Origin: Akkermansiaceae bacterium
GTDB lineage: Bacteria; Verrucomicrobiota; Verrucomicrobiia; Verrucomicrobiales; Akkermansiaceae
NCBI GenBank assembly: GCA_024233135.1
Contig: JACKPZ010000019.1
Coordinates: forward strand, 13,246-77,245
Reading direction: 5' to 3'
Length of the DNA: 64,000 bases
In this document: positions 1 to 9,109 of the stretch, piece by piece
Numbering within the stretch: position 1 is the stretch's first letter
Layout of the letters: every line of letters begins with the position of its first letter
Notes under the pieces: generated by a model
What the model saw: only the letters and a program-made list of their open reading frames with translations
Database searches by the model: none
Told to the model about the DNA's origin: nothing
Made by a program: the position numbers and the translations under genes

Positions 1-1568
1 CTCAGGCCGCGGCGGGCGGCGAGCAGGGCGGACTCGTTGACGAGGTTGGCGAGTTCGGCACCGGAGAATCCGGGGGTGCCGCGGGCGACCTGCGAGAGAT
101 CGACATTGGCGGCGAGTTTGATCTTCTTGACGTGGACGCGGAGGATCTCCTCGCGGCCGTTGACGTCGGGAAGGGAAACGGTGACCTGGCGGTCGAAACG
201 ACCGGGGCGCAGCAGCGCGGGGTCGAGCACGTCCGGGCGGTTGGTGGCGGCGATGATGATGACGCCTTCCTGCGTGTCGAAGCCGTCCATCTCGACGAGC
301 AGTTGGTTGAGCGTCTGCTCGCGCTCGTCGTGTCCGCCGCCCATGCCGTGGCCGCGGTGGCGTCCGACGGCGTCGATCTCATCGATGAAGATCAGGCAAG
401 GCGCGTGTTTCTTGCCTTGCTCGAACATGTCGCGGACGCGCGAGGCACCGACGCCGACGAACATTTCGACGAAGTCGGAACCGGAGATCGAGAAGAACGG
501 CACGTCCGCCTCGCCGGCGATCGCGCGGGCGAGAAGCGTCTTGCCGGTGCCCGGAGGGCCGACCATCAGCACGCCCTTCGGGATCGAGCCGCCGAGTTTC
601 TGGAACTTGCGGGGATCGCGGAGGAAGTCGACGATTTCAAACAACTCCTCCTTGGCCTCCTGAATGCCGGCGACGTCCTTGAAGGTCACCTTGTTGCGGT
701 CCATCGTGAGCAGGCGGGCCTTCGACTTGCCGAAGGACATCGCGCCGCGGCCGGCGGACTTCATCTGCTGGCGGAAGAGGAAAAACAGCAGGCCGAGCAC
801 CAGCACGAAGGGCAGGAAGGTGTAGAGCGCGCCGGTGAGATAGTCTTTCTCGCGTTTGTAGGTGGCCTTGTCCTTGAGCAGTTCGCGGAGTTCCTCGCCT
901 TGGATGATGGCGGGGGCTTCGACGCTGAACGGAGTCTGCTCCTTCACGTTCTCGCCCTTTTTCGGGACGCGGCTGCTGACGGCGTCGCGGGTGCCGATGA
1001 TGACCGCGTTGGACGAATCCGGAGAGGTCACGATGCGCAGCGGATTGTCGGCGTTTTCGCGGTCGATTTCCTCAAAAGCGAGCGCCTTGCGGAAATCTGC
1101 GAGCGAAAGGGTTTCGTCGGCGGCCGGCGTGGTTTGCTCGGCGGGGTCCTCGCCCTCGGTGACGGGCACCTTGCTGCCGAGCAGGTCGCGGATCTTGTCG
1201 CCCTGGAGTTCGAGGTTCACGGGCACACGGAAGCTCAGTTCCTTGACCTCCGCTTCCGGCGCTTTCACGAATTCGGGTGTCAGCCAGCCGGTGATCTTCG
1301 CATCGTATGCCGAGTCGCCGGTCACCACCATCAGTGGGTGTTTGGAGTCTTCGGTGATCACCCGGCCTTGGTCCCATGCGGTCTGGAACTCCGAGTAGGT
1401 GAGCTGCGTGGCGGACTGGTTGATCGAACCGCTGAAAAACGCGAGCCCGAGGATCACCGACGCGACGCCGAGCAACACGAGCAGACGCCAGTTGAAGCCG
1501 TTCTGGTCGCCTCCCGGATTTCGATTCGGATTCTGCGGGGGCGGGGTGGAGTTCGGTGAGTCGGACAT
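1..1568 (-). CDS. ftsH: ATP-dependent zinc metalloprotease FtsH, 5' part (runs off the window edge)
   Basis: Membrane AAA+ protease that degrades membrane and short-lived cytosolic proteins. Reading from the ATG at 1566-1568, the protein has a proline-rich cytoplasmic tail, a first membrane segment at about residues 27-46, a long extracytoplasmic region, a second membrane segment at about 243-266, then the AAA module with Walker A GPPGTGKT, Walker B CLIFIDEIDAVG, and the second region of homology (ATNRPDVLDPALLRPGRFD). The window ends before the HEXGH zinc site, so the protease domain is not seen. The roughly 195-residue external region is much longer than in E. coli FtsH (about 70). It is divergent from the transporter gene that starts at 1787. 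Family assignment is secure; the gene is cut only by the window edge. Confidence 0.95.
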   Translation of the reverse strand, partial: MSDSPNSTPPPQNPNRNPGGDQNGFNWRLLVLLGVASVILGLAFFSGSINQSATQLTYSEFQTAWDQGRVITEDSKHPLMVVTGDSAYDAKITGWLTPEFVKAPEAEVKELSFRVPVNLELQGDKIRDLLGSKVPVTEGEDPAEQTTPAADETLSLADFRKALAFEEIDRENADNPLRIVTSPDSSNAVIIGTRDAVSSRVPKKGENVKEQTPFSVEAPAIIQGEELRELLKDKATYKREKDYLTGALYTFLPFVLVLGLLFFLFRQQMKSAGRGAMSFGKSKARLLTMDRNKVTFKDVAGIQEAKEELFEIVDFLRDPRKFQKLGGSIPKGVLMVGPPGTGKTLLARAIAGEADVPFFSISGSDFVEMFVGVGASRVRDMFEQGKKHAPCLIFIDEIDAVGRHRGHGMGGGHDEREQTLNQLLVEMDGFDTQEGVIIIAATNRPDVLDPALLRPGRFDRQVTVSLPDVNGREEILRVHVKKIKLAANVDLSQVARGTPGFSGAELANLVNESALLAARRGL

Positions 1569-1786
1569 GATTGGAAAAAACCGGGAGCAGCCGCGCTGTC
1601 TTGGGTTGCAAGAAAACGCGGAATCCGTCCCGGAGCAAGGGAGGATAGCCGAAGGGGGGGAAATGCAAACCCCTTTTTTACGGGGGTTCCGGCGTCTGGC
1701 GCGGGGCGGCAGCAGGTTTTGCGGAGCCGCCGCGGGCCTTGCCGGAGGCGCCTGGGTCTGGCTAGATCGCGGCTGTGGAGCCACAG

Positions 1787-4700
1787 ATGCCGCCGAGGGA
1801 ACACCCGCATGATCGATCGTCGCGGGAGCGGATTCTCGGCTGGCTGCGGGTGGTCCCGGGGGTGGCCCGGATGCGGGCGCTGCGTCCGGGCTTCGACGCG
1901 CAGATCGGCGCCTTGGTCGACGCCTTCGCCGGCTTCGCGATGCTTGACGGCGAGCTGAGCCCGCTGGAGGCGGACCTGATCCTCGACATGCTGCGCAGCG
2001 CGTTTCCCGAAGTGGACCACGGCTGGCTCGGCAGGCGGCTCCAGCGCGCGGTGCGGAATCCGCGGCCGCTCCAGACGCTGGCGCTCGAACTTCGGGAAAC
2101 GTACGACGACACCGGGAAACTCGCGCTCGGCATGCAGTTGTTCACCCTGGTGGATGCGGCGGGGCGCTCCGAGCGCAACCGTGCGAGCTTCGAGGTTTTC
2201 ATGCGGCGTTTGGGAAGACCGGAGTTCGGCGCGGCCATCCTGCACGAAATGCGGGCGCCGCTCGAGGGTCCGGATGGGGACGGGCTGCCCTTCGAGCGGC
2301 TCGTCTTCGGTCGCGACGGCTCGGATGTGGTGCTGCCACCGGCGGCGTCCGAGCATGAGTTCCGGGTCTACCGGGCGGGCGATCTGGTGCTCGTCCGCAA
2401 TACCGGCCAGGCGCCGCTGTGGAACCGCGGGCGCTCGGTGGAAAGCGGTGCCTTCCTGCGGATGCGGGAGCGCCAACCGCTGGTCCTTCCGGGCTGGACG
2501 CTCAGTCACGAGGACCTGCTGTTTTTCCTCGATGTGAAACGCACCGGCAATGCCCCTGCGATCTATTTGGAGGCGGGCGACGAGGGTTTCGTCGCGGAAC
2601 GCACCCGCGGGCGGCTCAGCCAGTTGCGCGTCCGCTTCGGACTGGAGGCGGAAATCGAGGCGCTGCGGGATACCAATCTGCGGGTCGGCTCGAAGGCGCC
2701 GCTGCAATCGGGCGAGCGCATCGTATGCCACAACCACGACCGGCTCAGCGACGAGTCGGGCTTCAGTCTTTCGATCAACGAGCTGCGCCAGCGGGCGACA
2801 CGCTCCGGCCGGCGCTTCCGGCTTGCGGCGGACCGTCAGGAATACCTCGTTTCCAACGACCCTTCGGCCCTGGCGCGCGGGGATCTTCTGCTGGGCCCGA
2901 AGCTCGCGCCGAGGTCCGTGCTTTTCATCGGCTACGACGCGGGAAGCGCGGAGGGGTTCCTCCAGGTTCGCGAGAGCGACGGCGCGATCCTCGTCGATGG
3001 CGTGCCGGTGAGGCAGGGGGAATCGGTCACGCTGATCGACGGTTCGTTGATCCGCCTTTCCGGCAGCCAGGCGGTCCGCTGCCGGTTTCGCGAGGGGTTT
3101 CTCGATGAGGAGCGCACGCTCATCGAGTCGTTGCGGGTCGAGGACGTGGTCCACGATTTCGGCCCCGACTCGCGGGCGCTGGACCATGTGAACTTCGAAG
3201 TCAGGCGCGGGGAGATGATGTGCATCATCGGCCCGAGCGGCAGCGGCAAAAGCACCTTGCTGGCGGTGATGTCCGGCCAGCGCGAGCCGGCGCGGGGCAA
3301 GGTGCGCCTCAACGGCATCTCACTCTACGACGAGCGCGAAAGGCTGGTGCCGTTCGTCGCCCACATGCCTCAGGAGGAGGCGCTCAACCCGCAGCTCACC
3401 GTGCGCGAGCACCTGCGGCACGCGGTGACGATCCGCCGGCCGGCGCTGCCGATCGCCGAGCACGAACGGCGCGTCGACAGCATGATCGCGGAACTCGGCC
3501 TGCAATCGATCGCGCGCCGCCGCGTGGGCTCGCCGGGCGACAAGACCCTGTCCGGCGGCGAGCGCAGCCGGCTCAATCTCGGCGTCGATCTCGGCAGCCG
3601 CGCCGAGGTGTTTCTCTTCGACGAGCCGATCTCCGGGCTTTCCTCGAAGGACTCCGAGCACGTCGCGGAAACGCTGCGTTCGCTCGCGCGGGAGAAAATC
3701 GTCATCGCCTCGCTCCACCGGCCGGGCGCGCCGGTGCTGCGGTTGTTCGACAAGGTGCTTTTGTTAGACAGCGGCGGCCGGGTGGCCTATTTCGGGGCGC
3801 CTACGGCGATGGTGGGATATTTCCGCGACGCCTGCGAGGAGCTCGGCATCTCGCATCCATCGGTGACGGCGCAGACGCCGCTTGGCGCGGACTTCGTGTT
3901 CGATGTGCTGGAAACCCCTCTCAGCAGCATCGGTGGCGGGTCCGCGGCGGGCGCGGCGCGGAGGTTTCCGCCGAGTTTCTGGCAGGAGCGCTTTGAGAGC
4001 GTCGAGCTGATGCAATCGCTGCGCCAGGGCGTGCGCGGCGGCAGTGCTTCGCGCCTCGGCGACTCCCCGGCGGACGTGAGGATGACCGTTCCTCCGCAGC
4101 CGAGCCGCCGCCTGCGCGCCGGGGTCGCCGTGCTGGCGACGCATTTCCTCCGCTCCCTGCTTTCCAAGGTCCGCAACCGGGGCACGGTCTACAGCACCTT
4201 CCTCGAAGCACCGCTGCTGGCCGGTCTGACGTCGATCACGTTGCGTTCGTCGCCCGAGGGTGCCTATCAGTTTTCCACCGCGCTTCACGTTCCGGCCTAT
4301 CTGTTCCTGAGCGCGACGGTGGCGATGTTCCTCGGCCTCACCAACTCGGCGACGGAGGTGTTGCGCGACCGTCCGGTGCTGCGCCGCGAGCGGAACTGCC
4401 ATCCGGGCGCGTTCTCGTATGTCGTGGCGAAGTTCGGCGCGCTGGCCATCGTCGCCGCCATCCAGTGCCTCACCTATCTGCTCGTGGGCAACCATTTCCT
4501 CGAGATCGAGGGAGTGCTTTTCTATCACTGGCTGTGGATGACGCTCACCGCCTGCACCGGCACGGCCATGGCGCTGGTGGTTTCGTCCCTCGTGAAATCC
4601 GAACGTGCCGCCCTGACATCGGTGCCGCTCCTGCTGGTCCCGCAGATGCTGCTCGCCGGAGCGCTGGTGCCCTACAAGGAAATGAACCGCGGCTTGTTCA

Positions 4701-5350
4701 AGAACGCGCGCGAGGTCCGCGAGCGCGGCGGGATTCCGATCCCGGCGCGGATCATGCCGCTGCGCTATGCCTACGAGGCGATGATCGTTTCGCAAGCGGT
4801 TCGAAATCCCTTCGAGGTCGAGCGGATCCGTCTGCAACGCCGCATCGACCGCGTCCGATACATGGGCGACGGCCCGATCCCGCCGGAGGATGTCCAGCGA
4901 TTCGATCTCGCCAAAGAAGGACTGCGTCGACTGCTCGCATCCGGAGCGAAGGACAAGGAGGAGGCCGCCGAGTTGGTCTCACGCATCCGGCGCCTGACGA
5001 CGTCCGGCAGCGCGATCGAGGTGGAAACGATGAAGGTGTGGCCCGAAAACGAGGAAGACGGCCGGCCTACCTCGGAGTATTTCGTCAACCAGCGGATCGA
5101 CCTGCTGGTTCGCGAGGCGGAGACCTTCCGCAGCGACTACCGCAACAAGAAGCGCCGCTCCGTGTTTCTCGCCCTCCGCAAGCCGCTGCCGTGGGCGGAT
5201 CCGAAGCCGCCGAAAGCCGGCGAACTGCGCGAACCGCAAGGCGAGATCGACACCCAGAAATACTGCGGCTTCGTGCTCATCGGGATCAGCGGAACGTGCC
5301 TGGTGGCCAGCATGCTCATCATCGGCCGGCAAAACCGCATGACCCGTTAG
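1787..5350 (+). CDS. ABCG-type ABC transporter with N-terminal TerB-like and FHA-like domains
   Basis: About 1187 residues. Domains in order: a TerB-like acidic helical domain (about 30-150), two FHA-like beta domains (about 165-250 and 330-430), an ABC ATPase with Walker A GPSGSGKS near 481, signature LSGGERSR near 588, Walker B VFLFDEP near 607 and H-loop SLHRP, then an ABC-2 type membrane domain (about 780-990) and a last membrane segment near the C-terminus. ATPase before membrane domain on one chain is the ABCG/White order. I chose the ATG at 1787 because GGAG lies 6 bases upstream; a GTG at 1775 is also in frame. The FHA modules suggest control by phospho-threonine binding. The substrate is unknown. 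It is divergent from ftsH. Confidence 0.85.
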   Translation: MPPREHPHDRSSRERILGWLRVVPGVARMRALRPGFDAQIGALVDAFAGFAMLDGELSPLEADLILDMLRSAFPEVDHGWLGRRLQRAVRNPRPLQTLALELRETYDDTGKLALGMQLFTLVDAAGRSERNRASFEVFMRRLGRPEFGAAILHEMRAPLEGPDGDGLPFERLVFGRDGSDVVLPPAASEHEFRVYRAGDLVLVRNTGQAPLWNRGRSVESGAFLRMRERQPLVLPGWTLSHEDLLFFLDVKRTGNAPAIYLEAGDEGFVAERTRGRLSQLRVRFGLEAEIEALRDTNLRVGSKAPLQSGERIVCHNHDRLSDESGFSLSINELRQRATRSGRRFRLAADRQEYLVSNDPSALARGDLLLGPKLAPRSVLFIGYDAGSAEGFLQVRESDGAILVDGVPVRQGESVTLIDGSLIRLSGSQAVRCRFREGFLDEERTLIESLRVEDVVHDFGPDSRALDHVNFEVRRGEMMCIIGPSGSGKSTLLAVMSGQREPARGKVRLNGISLYDERERLVPFVAHMPQEEALNPQLTVREHLRHAVTIRRPALPIAEHERRVDSMIAELGLQSIARRRVGSPGDKTLSGGERSRLNLGVDLGSRAEVFLFDEPISGLSSKDSEHVAETLRSLAREKIVIASLHRPGAPVLRLFDKVLLLDSGGRVAYFGAPTAMVGYFRDACEELGISHPSVTAQTPLGADFVFDVLETPLSSIGGGSAAGAARRFPPSFWQERFESVELMQSLRQGVRGGSASRLGDSPADVRMTVPPQPSRRLRAGVAVLATHFLRSLLSKVRNRGTVYSTFLEAPLLAGLTSITLRSSPEGAYQFSTALHVPAYLFLSATVAMFLGLTNSATEVLRDRPVLRRERNCHPGAFSYVVAKFGALAIVAAIQCLTYLLVGNHFLEIEGVLFYHWLWMTLTACTGTAMALVVSSLVKSERAALTSVPLLLVPQMLLAGALVPYKEMNRGLFKNAREVRERGGIPIPARIMPLRYAYEAMIVSQAVRNPFEVERIRLQRRIDRVRYMGDGPIPPEDVQRFDLAKEGLRRLLASGAKDKEEAAELVSRIRRLTTSGSAIEVETMKVWPENEEDGRPTSEYFVNQRIDLLVREAETFRSDYRNKKRRSVFLALRKPLPWADPKPPKAGELREPQGEIDTQKYCGFVLIGISGTCLVASMLIIGRQNRMTR

Positions 5351-5352
5351 GA

Positions 5353-6003
5353 TCAGGATGCGCGGCTCGGCGAGGTCGCGCGGGTGAGCGCATCCATCAC
5401 GGTGGCCACCGCGCCCGCGTCCAACGCTTCCGGCACCACCGCGCCGAGCACCAGGCAGCCGTAGGGCGTGTCCACGGGAATCACTTCCAAGGTCGCTCCG
5501 GCGCCGATTTTCACGTGTACGTTGCCGGCGGACGATCCCGGACGCCGCGAGGCGATCGCGAGGCTGCGGGCGAGGAAATGGAGTCGTCCGTGACTGCTTT
5601 CGTCGAAGATCACCGAGCCCTCGCGGTCGAGGATGAAGATACCGCTGGCGCCGAAGTTCGTGTGCATCCACTGGCGGAAGGCCTGGATGCGTCCGAGGAA
5701 AGGACCGCGCGCGTTCGCCCCGCCTTCAGCCGGAGGAAGGGGAGGGGGGACTTCCTGCGGAGCGGCGGGCGTGGGCTCCGCAGCGGGCCGCGCCTCAGGT
5801 TCGGGGTTCCGGATTTCCTCCCTCGGCGGTGCGGCGACGGGCGCGGCGGGACGCGCCAATGGGGCGGACTCGGCGAATCCCTCGAATCCCGCGCCGAAGC
5901 CGGCTTCCTCCGGCGGAGGTGCCGGAGAGGTGTCCGGTTGGATCAGCCGCTCGGCGAGGCGCCGGACTTCGACCGGATCGAGCCATGGATTGATGGGATC
6001 CAT
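5353..6003 (-). CDS. Roadblock/LC7-domain protein with proline-rich N-terminus
   Basis: 216 residues. The first half is a low-complexity Pro/Ala/Glu-rich linker; the second half (about 105-216) is a small alpha/beta domain of roadblock/LC7 (MglB-like) type, with FGASGIFILDREGSVIFDE and a closing hydrophobic helix. Roadblock proteins usually dimerise and regulate a partner NTPase. It lies 10 bases downstream of the ParA-like gene on the same strand, so the two are probably one transcript and the ParA may be the partner. No catalytic residues are expected. The domain call is from pattern, not a profile search. Confidence 0.65.
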   Translation of the reverse strand: MDPINPWLDPVEVRRLAERLIQPDTSPAPPPEEAGFGAGFEGFAESAPLARPAAPVAAPPREEIRNPEPEARPAAEPTPAAPQEVPPPLPPAEGGANARGPFLGRIQAFRQWMHTNFGASGIFILDREGSVIFDESSHGRLHFLARSLAIASRRPGSSAGNVHVKIGAGATLEVIPVDTPYGCLVLGAVVPEALDAGAVATVMDALTRATSPSRAS

Positions 6004-6013
6004 CGGACGCGGG

Positions 6014-6790
6014 TCAGCGGGTGGGATACACCGGTTCCAGTTTGTCTTCGATCTCGACGCGCAGCGCGTCGAAGACGGTCATGGCTCCGGCGCCGTCGTC
6101 GAGCGCCCCCACCGGGAGGCCTCGCGCGCTGGCCCGGACGAACAATCCGTCGCGGGGGATCTGCGTGTTGAACACCATGCGCGGTGGCAGTAGCTGCCGG
6201 AGCGCCTCGGCGGACTCGGCGCTCTCCGCGAGATCCGGTTGCACCATCGTGAGGCAGACGCCCAGCACGTTGAGCCGCGGGTTCATCACCCGCAGGCGGT
6301 TGAGTCCTTCCAACAACTTCGGCACCGAGCGGATGCCGAGTGGTTCCGCCTGCTGCGGGATCATGATCGCATCGCTGGAGGAAATCACGTCGCCGGTGAC
6401 GCCGAAAAGTCCGGCCGCGGTGTCGATGAGGCACAGGTCGAATCCCCGGGCCGCCGCGCCGCGGAGGAAGGCCCGGACCCGGGCAAGGTGCGCGCCCATG
6501 CCTCCGCCCGCCTCGTAGTCGCTGGCCTGGCCGCTGGTCACCAGCGAGAAGGTCTCAAGGCGTGTCGGCACGATCAACCGGTCGAGCGGGATGCCCGGAT
6601 CGATCAAATAATCGTAAAAGCCGGATAGCAGCCGGGACTGCCGGGTGAGCGAGAGTCCGACGGAACCCTGCGGGTCGGCGTCCACCAACAAGGTCCGAAC
6701 CCCGGCCCGGGCGAAGGCGTGGGCGAGATTGATGGAGAGCGTGGTTTTTCCCACTCCTCCCTTTTGGCTGGAAATGGCGATGCTGATCAC
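6014..6790 (-). CDS. ParA/MinD-type ATPase
   Basis: 258 residues from a GTG at 6788-6790. The deviant Walker A SSQKGGVGKTT is at residues 8-18, the switch region VDADPQGSVGLSL at about 37-49, and a Walker B-like LCLIDTAAGLFG at about 115-126. This family dimerises on ATP and positions DNA or protein cargo on the nucleoid or membrane. No parB follows; the next gene is a roadblock protein, so cargo positioning or polarity is a likelier role than chromosome partition. It is divergent from the DUF255 lipoprotein gene, with a 110-base gap. Confidence 0.85.
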   Translation of the reverse strand: MISIAISSQKGGVGKTTLSINLAHAFARAGVRTLLVDADPQGSVGLSLTRQSRLLSGFYDYLIDPGIPLDRLIVPTRLETFSLVTSGQASDYEAGGGMGAHLARVRAFLRGAAARGFDLCLIDTAAGLFGVTGDVISSSDAIMIPQQAEPLGIRSVPKLLEGLNRLRVMNPRLNVLGVCLTMVQPDLAESAESAEALRQLLPPRMVFNTQIPRDGLFVRASARGLPVGALDDGAGAMTVFDALRVEIEDKLEPVYPTR

Positions 6791-6900
6791 TCGTCTTGCG
6801 GGAATCGGGCGGCAGGATAGCTTCGGCTTGCCACATCGGAAGTCTTTTCTTCATCATCCGGGCGCGGTGGATGTCCGGGAGGCGGCGCCGTTCGTAGCCC

Positions 6901-9075
6901 ATGAAATCCCGATCCTTTCCTATGAAGATGCTCGCCGCGGCCGCCCTCTGCGCGGCGGTCGTGCTGCCCTCGTGCCGCAACCGCGGGGCGGAGGAGAAAT
7001 CCGTGATCGAGATCCGGATCGATTCCAAGCTCGCCGCCAACCGCATCGCCGGCCTGCCCGGTGCGGTCTATCAGTCGCAGGCGGAGTCTCCCATCCACTG
7101 GCAGCCTTTCAGCAAGGAGACCTTCGACATGGCGAAGGACGCGCACCGCCTCGTCTTCTGCGTGGTCGCGATGCCGCAGTACTCGGGTTTCAAGGAACAA
7201 CTCGACGCGCTCGCCGCCGACCCCGGCGTGGTCGCGGACATCCACGACAACTACGTGCCGGTGCTCGTCGATGGCGACGCGTCGCGTGAGATCGGCCTGC
7301 TGGCCGCGGAGTTGTGCAGCGAGATCAAGACGCCGGTCCGGTTTCCCCTTTTCCTCTGGCTCTCGCCGGACGGAAACCCGGTGTCGTGGATCCCGGTCAA
7401 CGGTGGCGACGATTCGGCGGTGGTCACGCTCTTCCGGAAGTCGAACTCGATGGTCGTCGAAATGTGGCGCGACGATCCGGAATACGTCGTGACCAACAGC
7501 GCGGCGGACAACGCGATGCGCCGCGAGCGCATGTCGCTGCGCAAGAACCGCAAGGTGATGAGCGAGCAACCCGCCATCGATACGGTGCGTGCCATCCGCC
7601 AGCTCGCCTCGCTCTACGACACCACGTCGCGCAGTTTCGATGAAGCGGGCGGCTTGTTTCCCTCGGGCGCGATCGATCTGCTTGCCGCCGCGTCGATCCA
7701 CCCCGGTCTCGCGCCTTCCGAGCGGAAACGCTGCGGGCGAACCCTGCGCGAGGTGCTCGAGGACCTTCTCCGCAGTCCGATGTTCGATCCGCTCGACGGC
7801 GGACTCTTCAGTGCCCGCCAGGGACCGTCGTGGAAGTTTCCCATGTTCCAGCGCGACTGCCCCTCGCAGGCGCGCGCCGCGGTGGCTCTCATCCAGGCGT
7901 GGCGCGCCACCGGCGAACCTCTCGCCCTGCAGCGGGCGGAGGAATTGATCCGTTTCGCCGAGGCCACCTACCGCACCGGTGATGGGCTGTTCGCCATCGG
8001 TTCGGCCGCGGAGATCGACACGGCCGACTGGCTTTGGAGCGTCGAGGACATCCGCCAGGCGCTTCCGGCGGAGGACGTCGACTGGTGGATCCGCATGAAT
8101 GCGATGAAGGGCCTCGGCAACCTTCCGTCCGAATCCGACCCCGGCCGCGAATATTTCCGCGGCAACACGCTCTCGCAGATTGTCCCCGCCGCCACCATCG
8201 CGGCGGATTTCGGCATGACCGACAAGGAGTTCGCGGAACGCCATGAAAAGGCGCGGCGCATCCTGCTCGCCCTCCGCCAGTCGCGCACCGGCGCGGTCGC
8301 GGCCGACAAGAACGCCCACCTCCCGTCCTCGCTGCGGATGGTGTCGGCCTATGCCTTCGCTTTCAGCGCCACCGGCGAGCCGTCCTACCGTGACAAGGCC
8401 GCGGCGCTTCTGGACAACTGCCGCAAGGCGTTCTATCAGTCACCCGAGCTCCGGGTGTTCTCGGTCGATGCCCCGGCGCCGATCGCTGCGGGACGAGCCT
8501 TCCACTACGCCCTCGCCATCCAGGCGGCGGTGGACGTTTCCTCCATCACGTCCGATGAACAATGGCTCATCTGGTCCGAGGATCTCGCCACCACCGCGGC
8601 CGAGATGTTCACCGGCGCCGATTTCCTCAAGGAGTGCCCGGACGACGCGAAGATCATCGATCTGCCGGTGACCGACCTGATGATGGTCTTCGACGACTCC
8701 ACCGCCGGACTTGTCTCTTTCGCGGAGTCGCGTCTTTCCGCCCGCAACCGCCCTCTGGTCCGCAGTTTCAGCGACCTTGCGACGCCGCTGCCGACCTTCG
8801 CTGTCGACCGCCCGATCCTGCACACCGATCTGATCGAGGCGACCCTCGCGCGCACCCTGCCCGTCGTGCTGCTGACGGGGGACTCGCTTCCGGATGAAAT
8901 GCGGACCGCCGTCGAGCGTATCCAGCCGAGGATGATCCAGAAACGCAGGGCGGAGGCCGGGGAAAAGGTGCCCGCAGGCGCCGTCAAGGTCTGCCACCCG
9001 GACGGCGGCACCCGGATCGTCACCAGTCCGAACGATCTTCAGGAAGCCGTCTTGCCCTCCGCCGGCGAATCATGA
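6901..9075 (+). CDS. Lipoprotein with degenerate DUF255 thioredoxin-like domain and (alpha/alpha) barrel region
   Basis: 724 residues. The N-terminus carries a signal peptide ending in LPSC, a lipobox, so the protein should be lipid-anchored outside the cytoplasm. Residues about 50-170 match the DUF255/SPATA20 thioredoxin-like fold (SPIHWQPFSKETFDMAKD, then a beta strand and LSPDGNPV), but the usual Cys-His/CxxC active site is replaced by VAMPQYSG. The remainder is helical, resembling the six-hairpin glycosidase-like part of YyaL proteins. Disulfide chemistry is unlikely without the cysteines. It is followed 34 bases later by another exported protein on the same strand. Confidence 0.65.
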   Translation: MKSRSFPMKMLAAAALCAAVVLPSCRNRGAEEKSVIEIRIDSKLAANRIAGLPGAVYQSQAESPIHWQPFSKETFDMAKDAHRLVFCVVAMPQYSGFKEQLDALAADPGVVADIHDNYVPVLVDGDASREIGLLAAELCSEIKTPVRFPLFLWLSPDGNPVSWIPVNGGDDSAVVTLFRKSNSMVVEMWRDDPEYVVTNSAADNAMRRERMSLRKNRKVMSEQPAIDTVRAIRQLASLYDTTSRSFDEAGGLFPSGAIDLLAAASIHPGLAPSERKRCGRTLREVLEDLLRSPMFDPLDGGLFSARQGPSWKFPMFQRDCPSQARAAVALIQAWRATGEPLALQRAEELIRFAEATYRTGDGLFAIGSAAEIDTADWLWSVEDIRQALPAEDVDWWIRMNAMKGLGNLPSESDPGREYFRGNTLSQIVPAATIAADFGMTDKEFAERHEKARRILLALRQSRTGAVAADKNAHLPSSLRMVSAYAFAFSATGEPSYRDKAAALLDNCRKAFYQSPELRVFSVDAPAPIAAGRAFHYALAIQAAVDVSSITSDEQWLIWSEDLATTAAEMFTGADFLKECPDDAKIIDLPVTDLMMVFDDSTAGLVSFAESRLSARNRPLVRSFSDLATPLPTFAVDRPILHTDLIEATLARTLPVVLLTGDSLPDEMRTAVERIQPRMIQKRRAEAGEKVPAGAVKVCHPDGGTRIVTSPNDLQEAVLPSAGES

Positions 9076-9109
9076 ATCTTTCTCCCGACCGCCAACCGAC
9101 AACGAATCC

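Noticed and set aside
132..1559. 475-codon open frame on the + strand opposite ftsH
   Set aside because: It is antisense to a clear AAA+ protease gene and shows no family features; GC-rich codon bias opens this frame.
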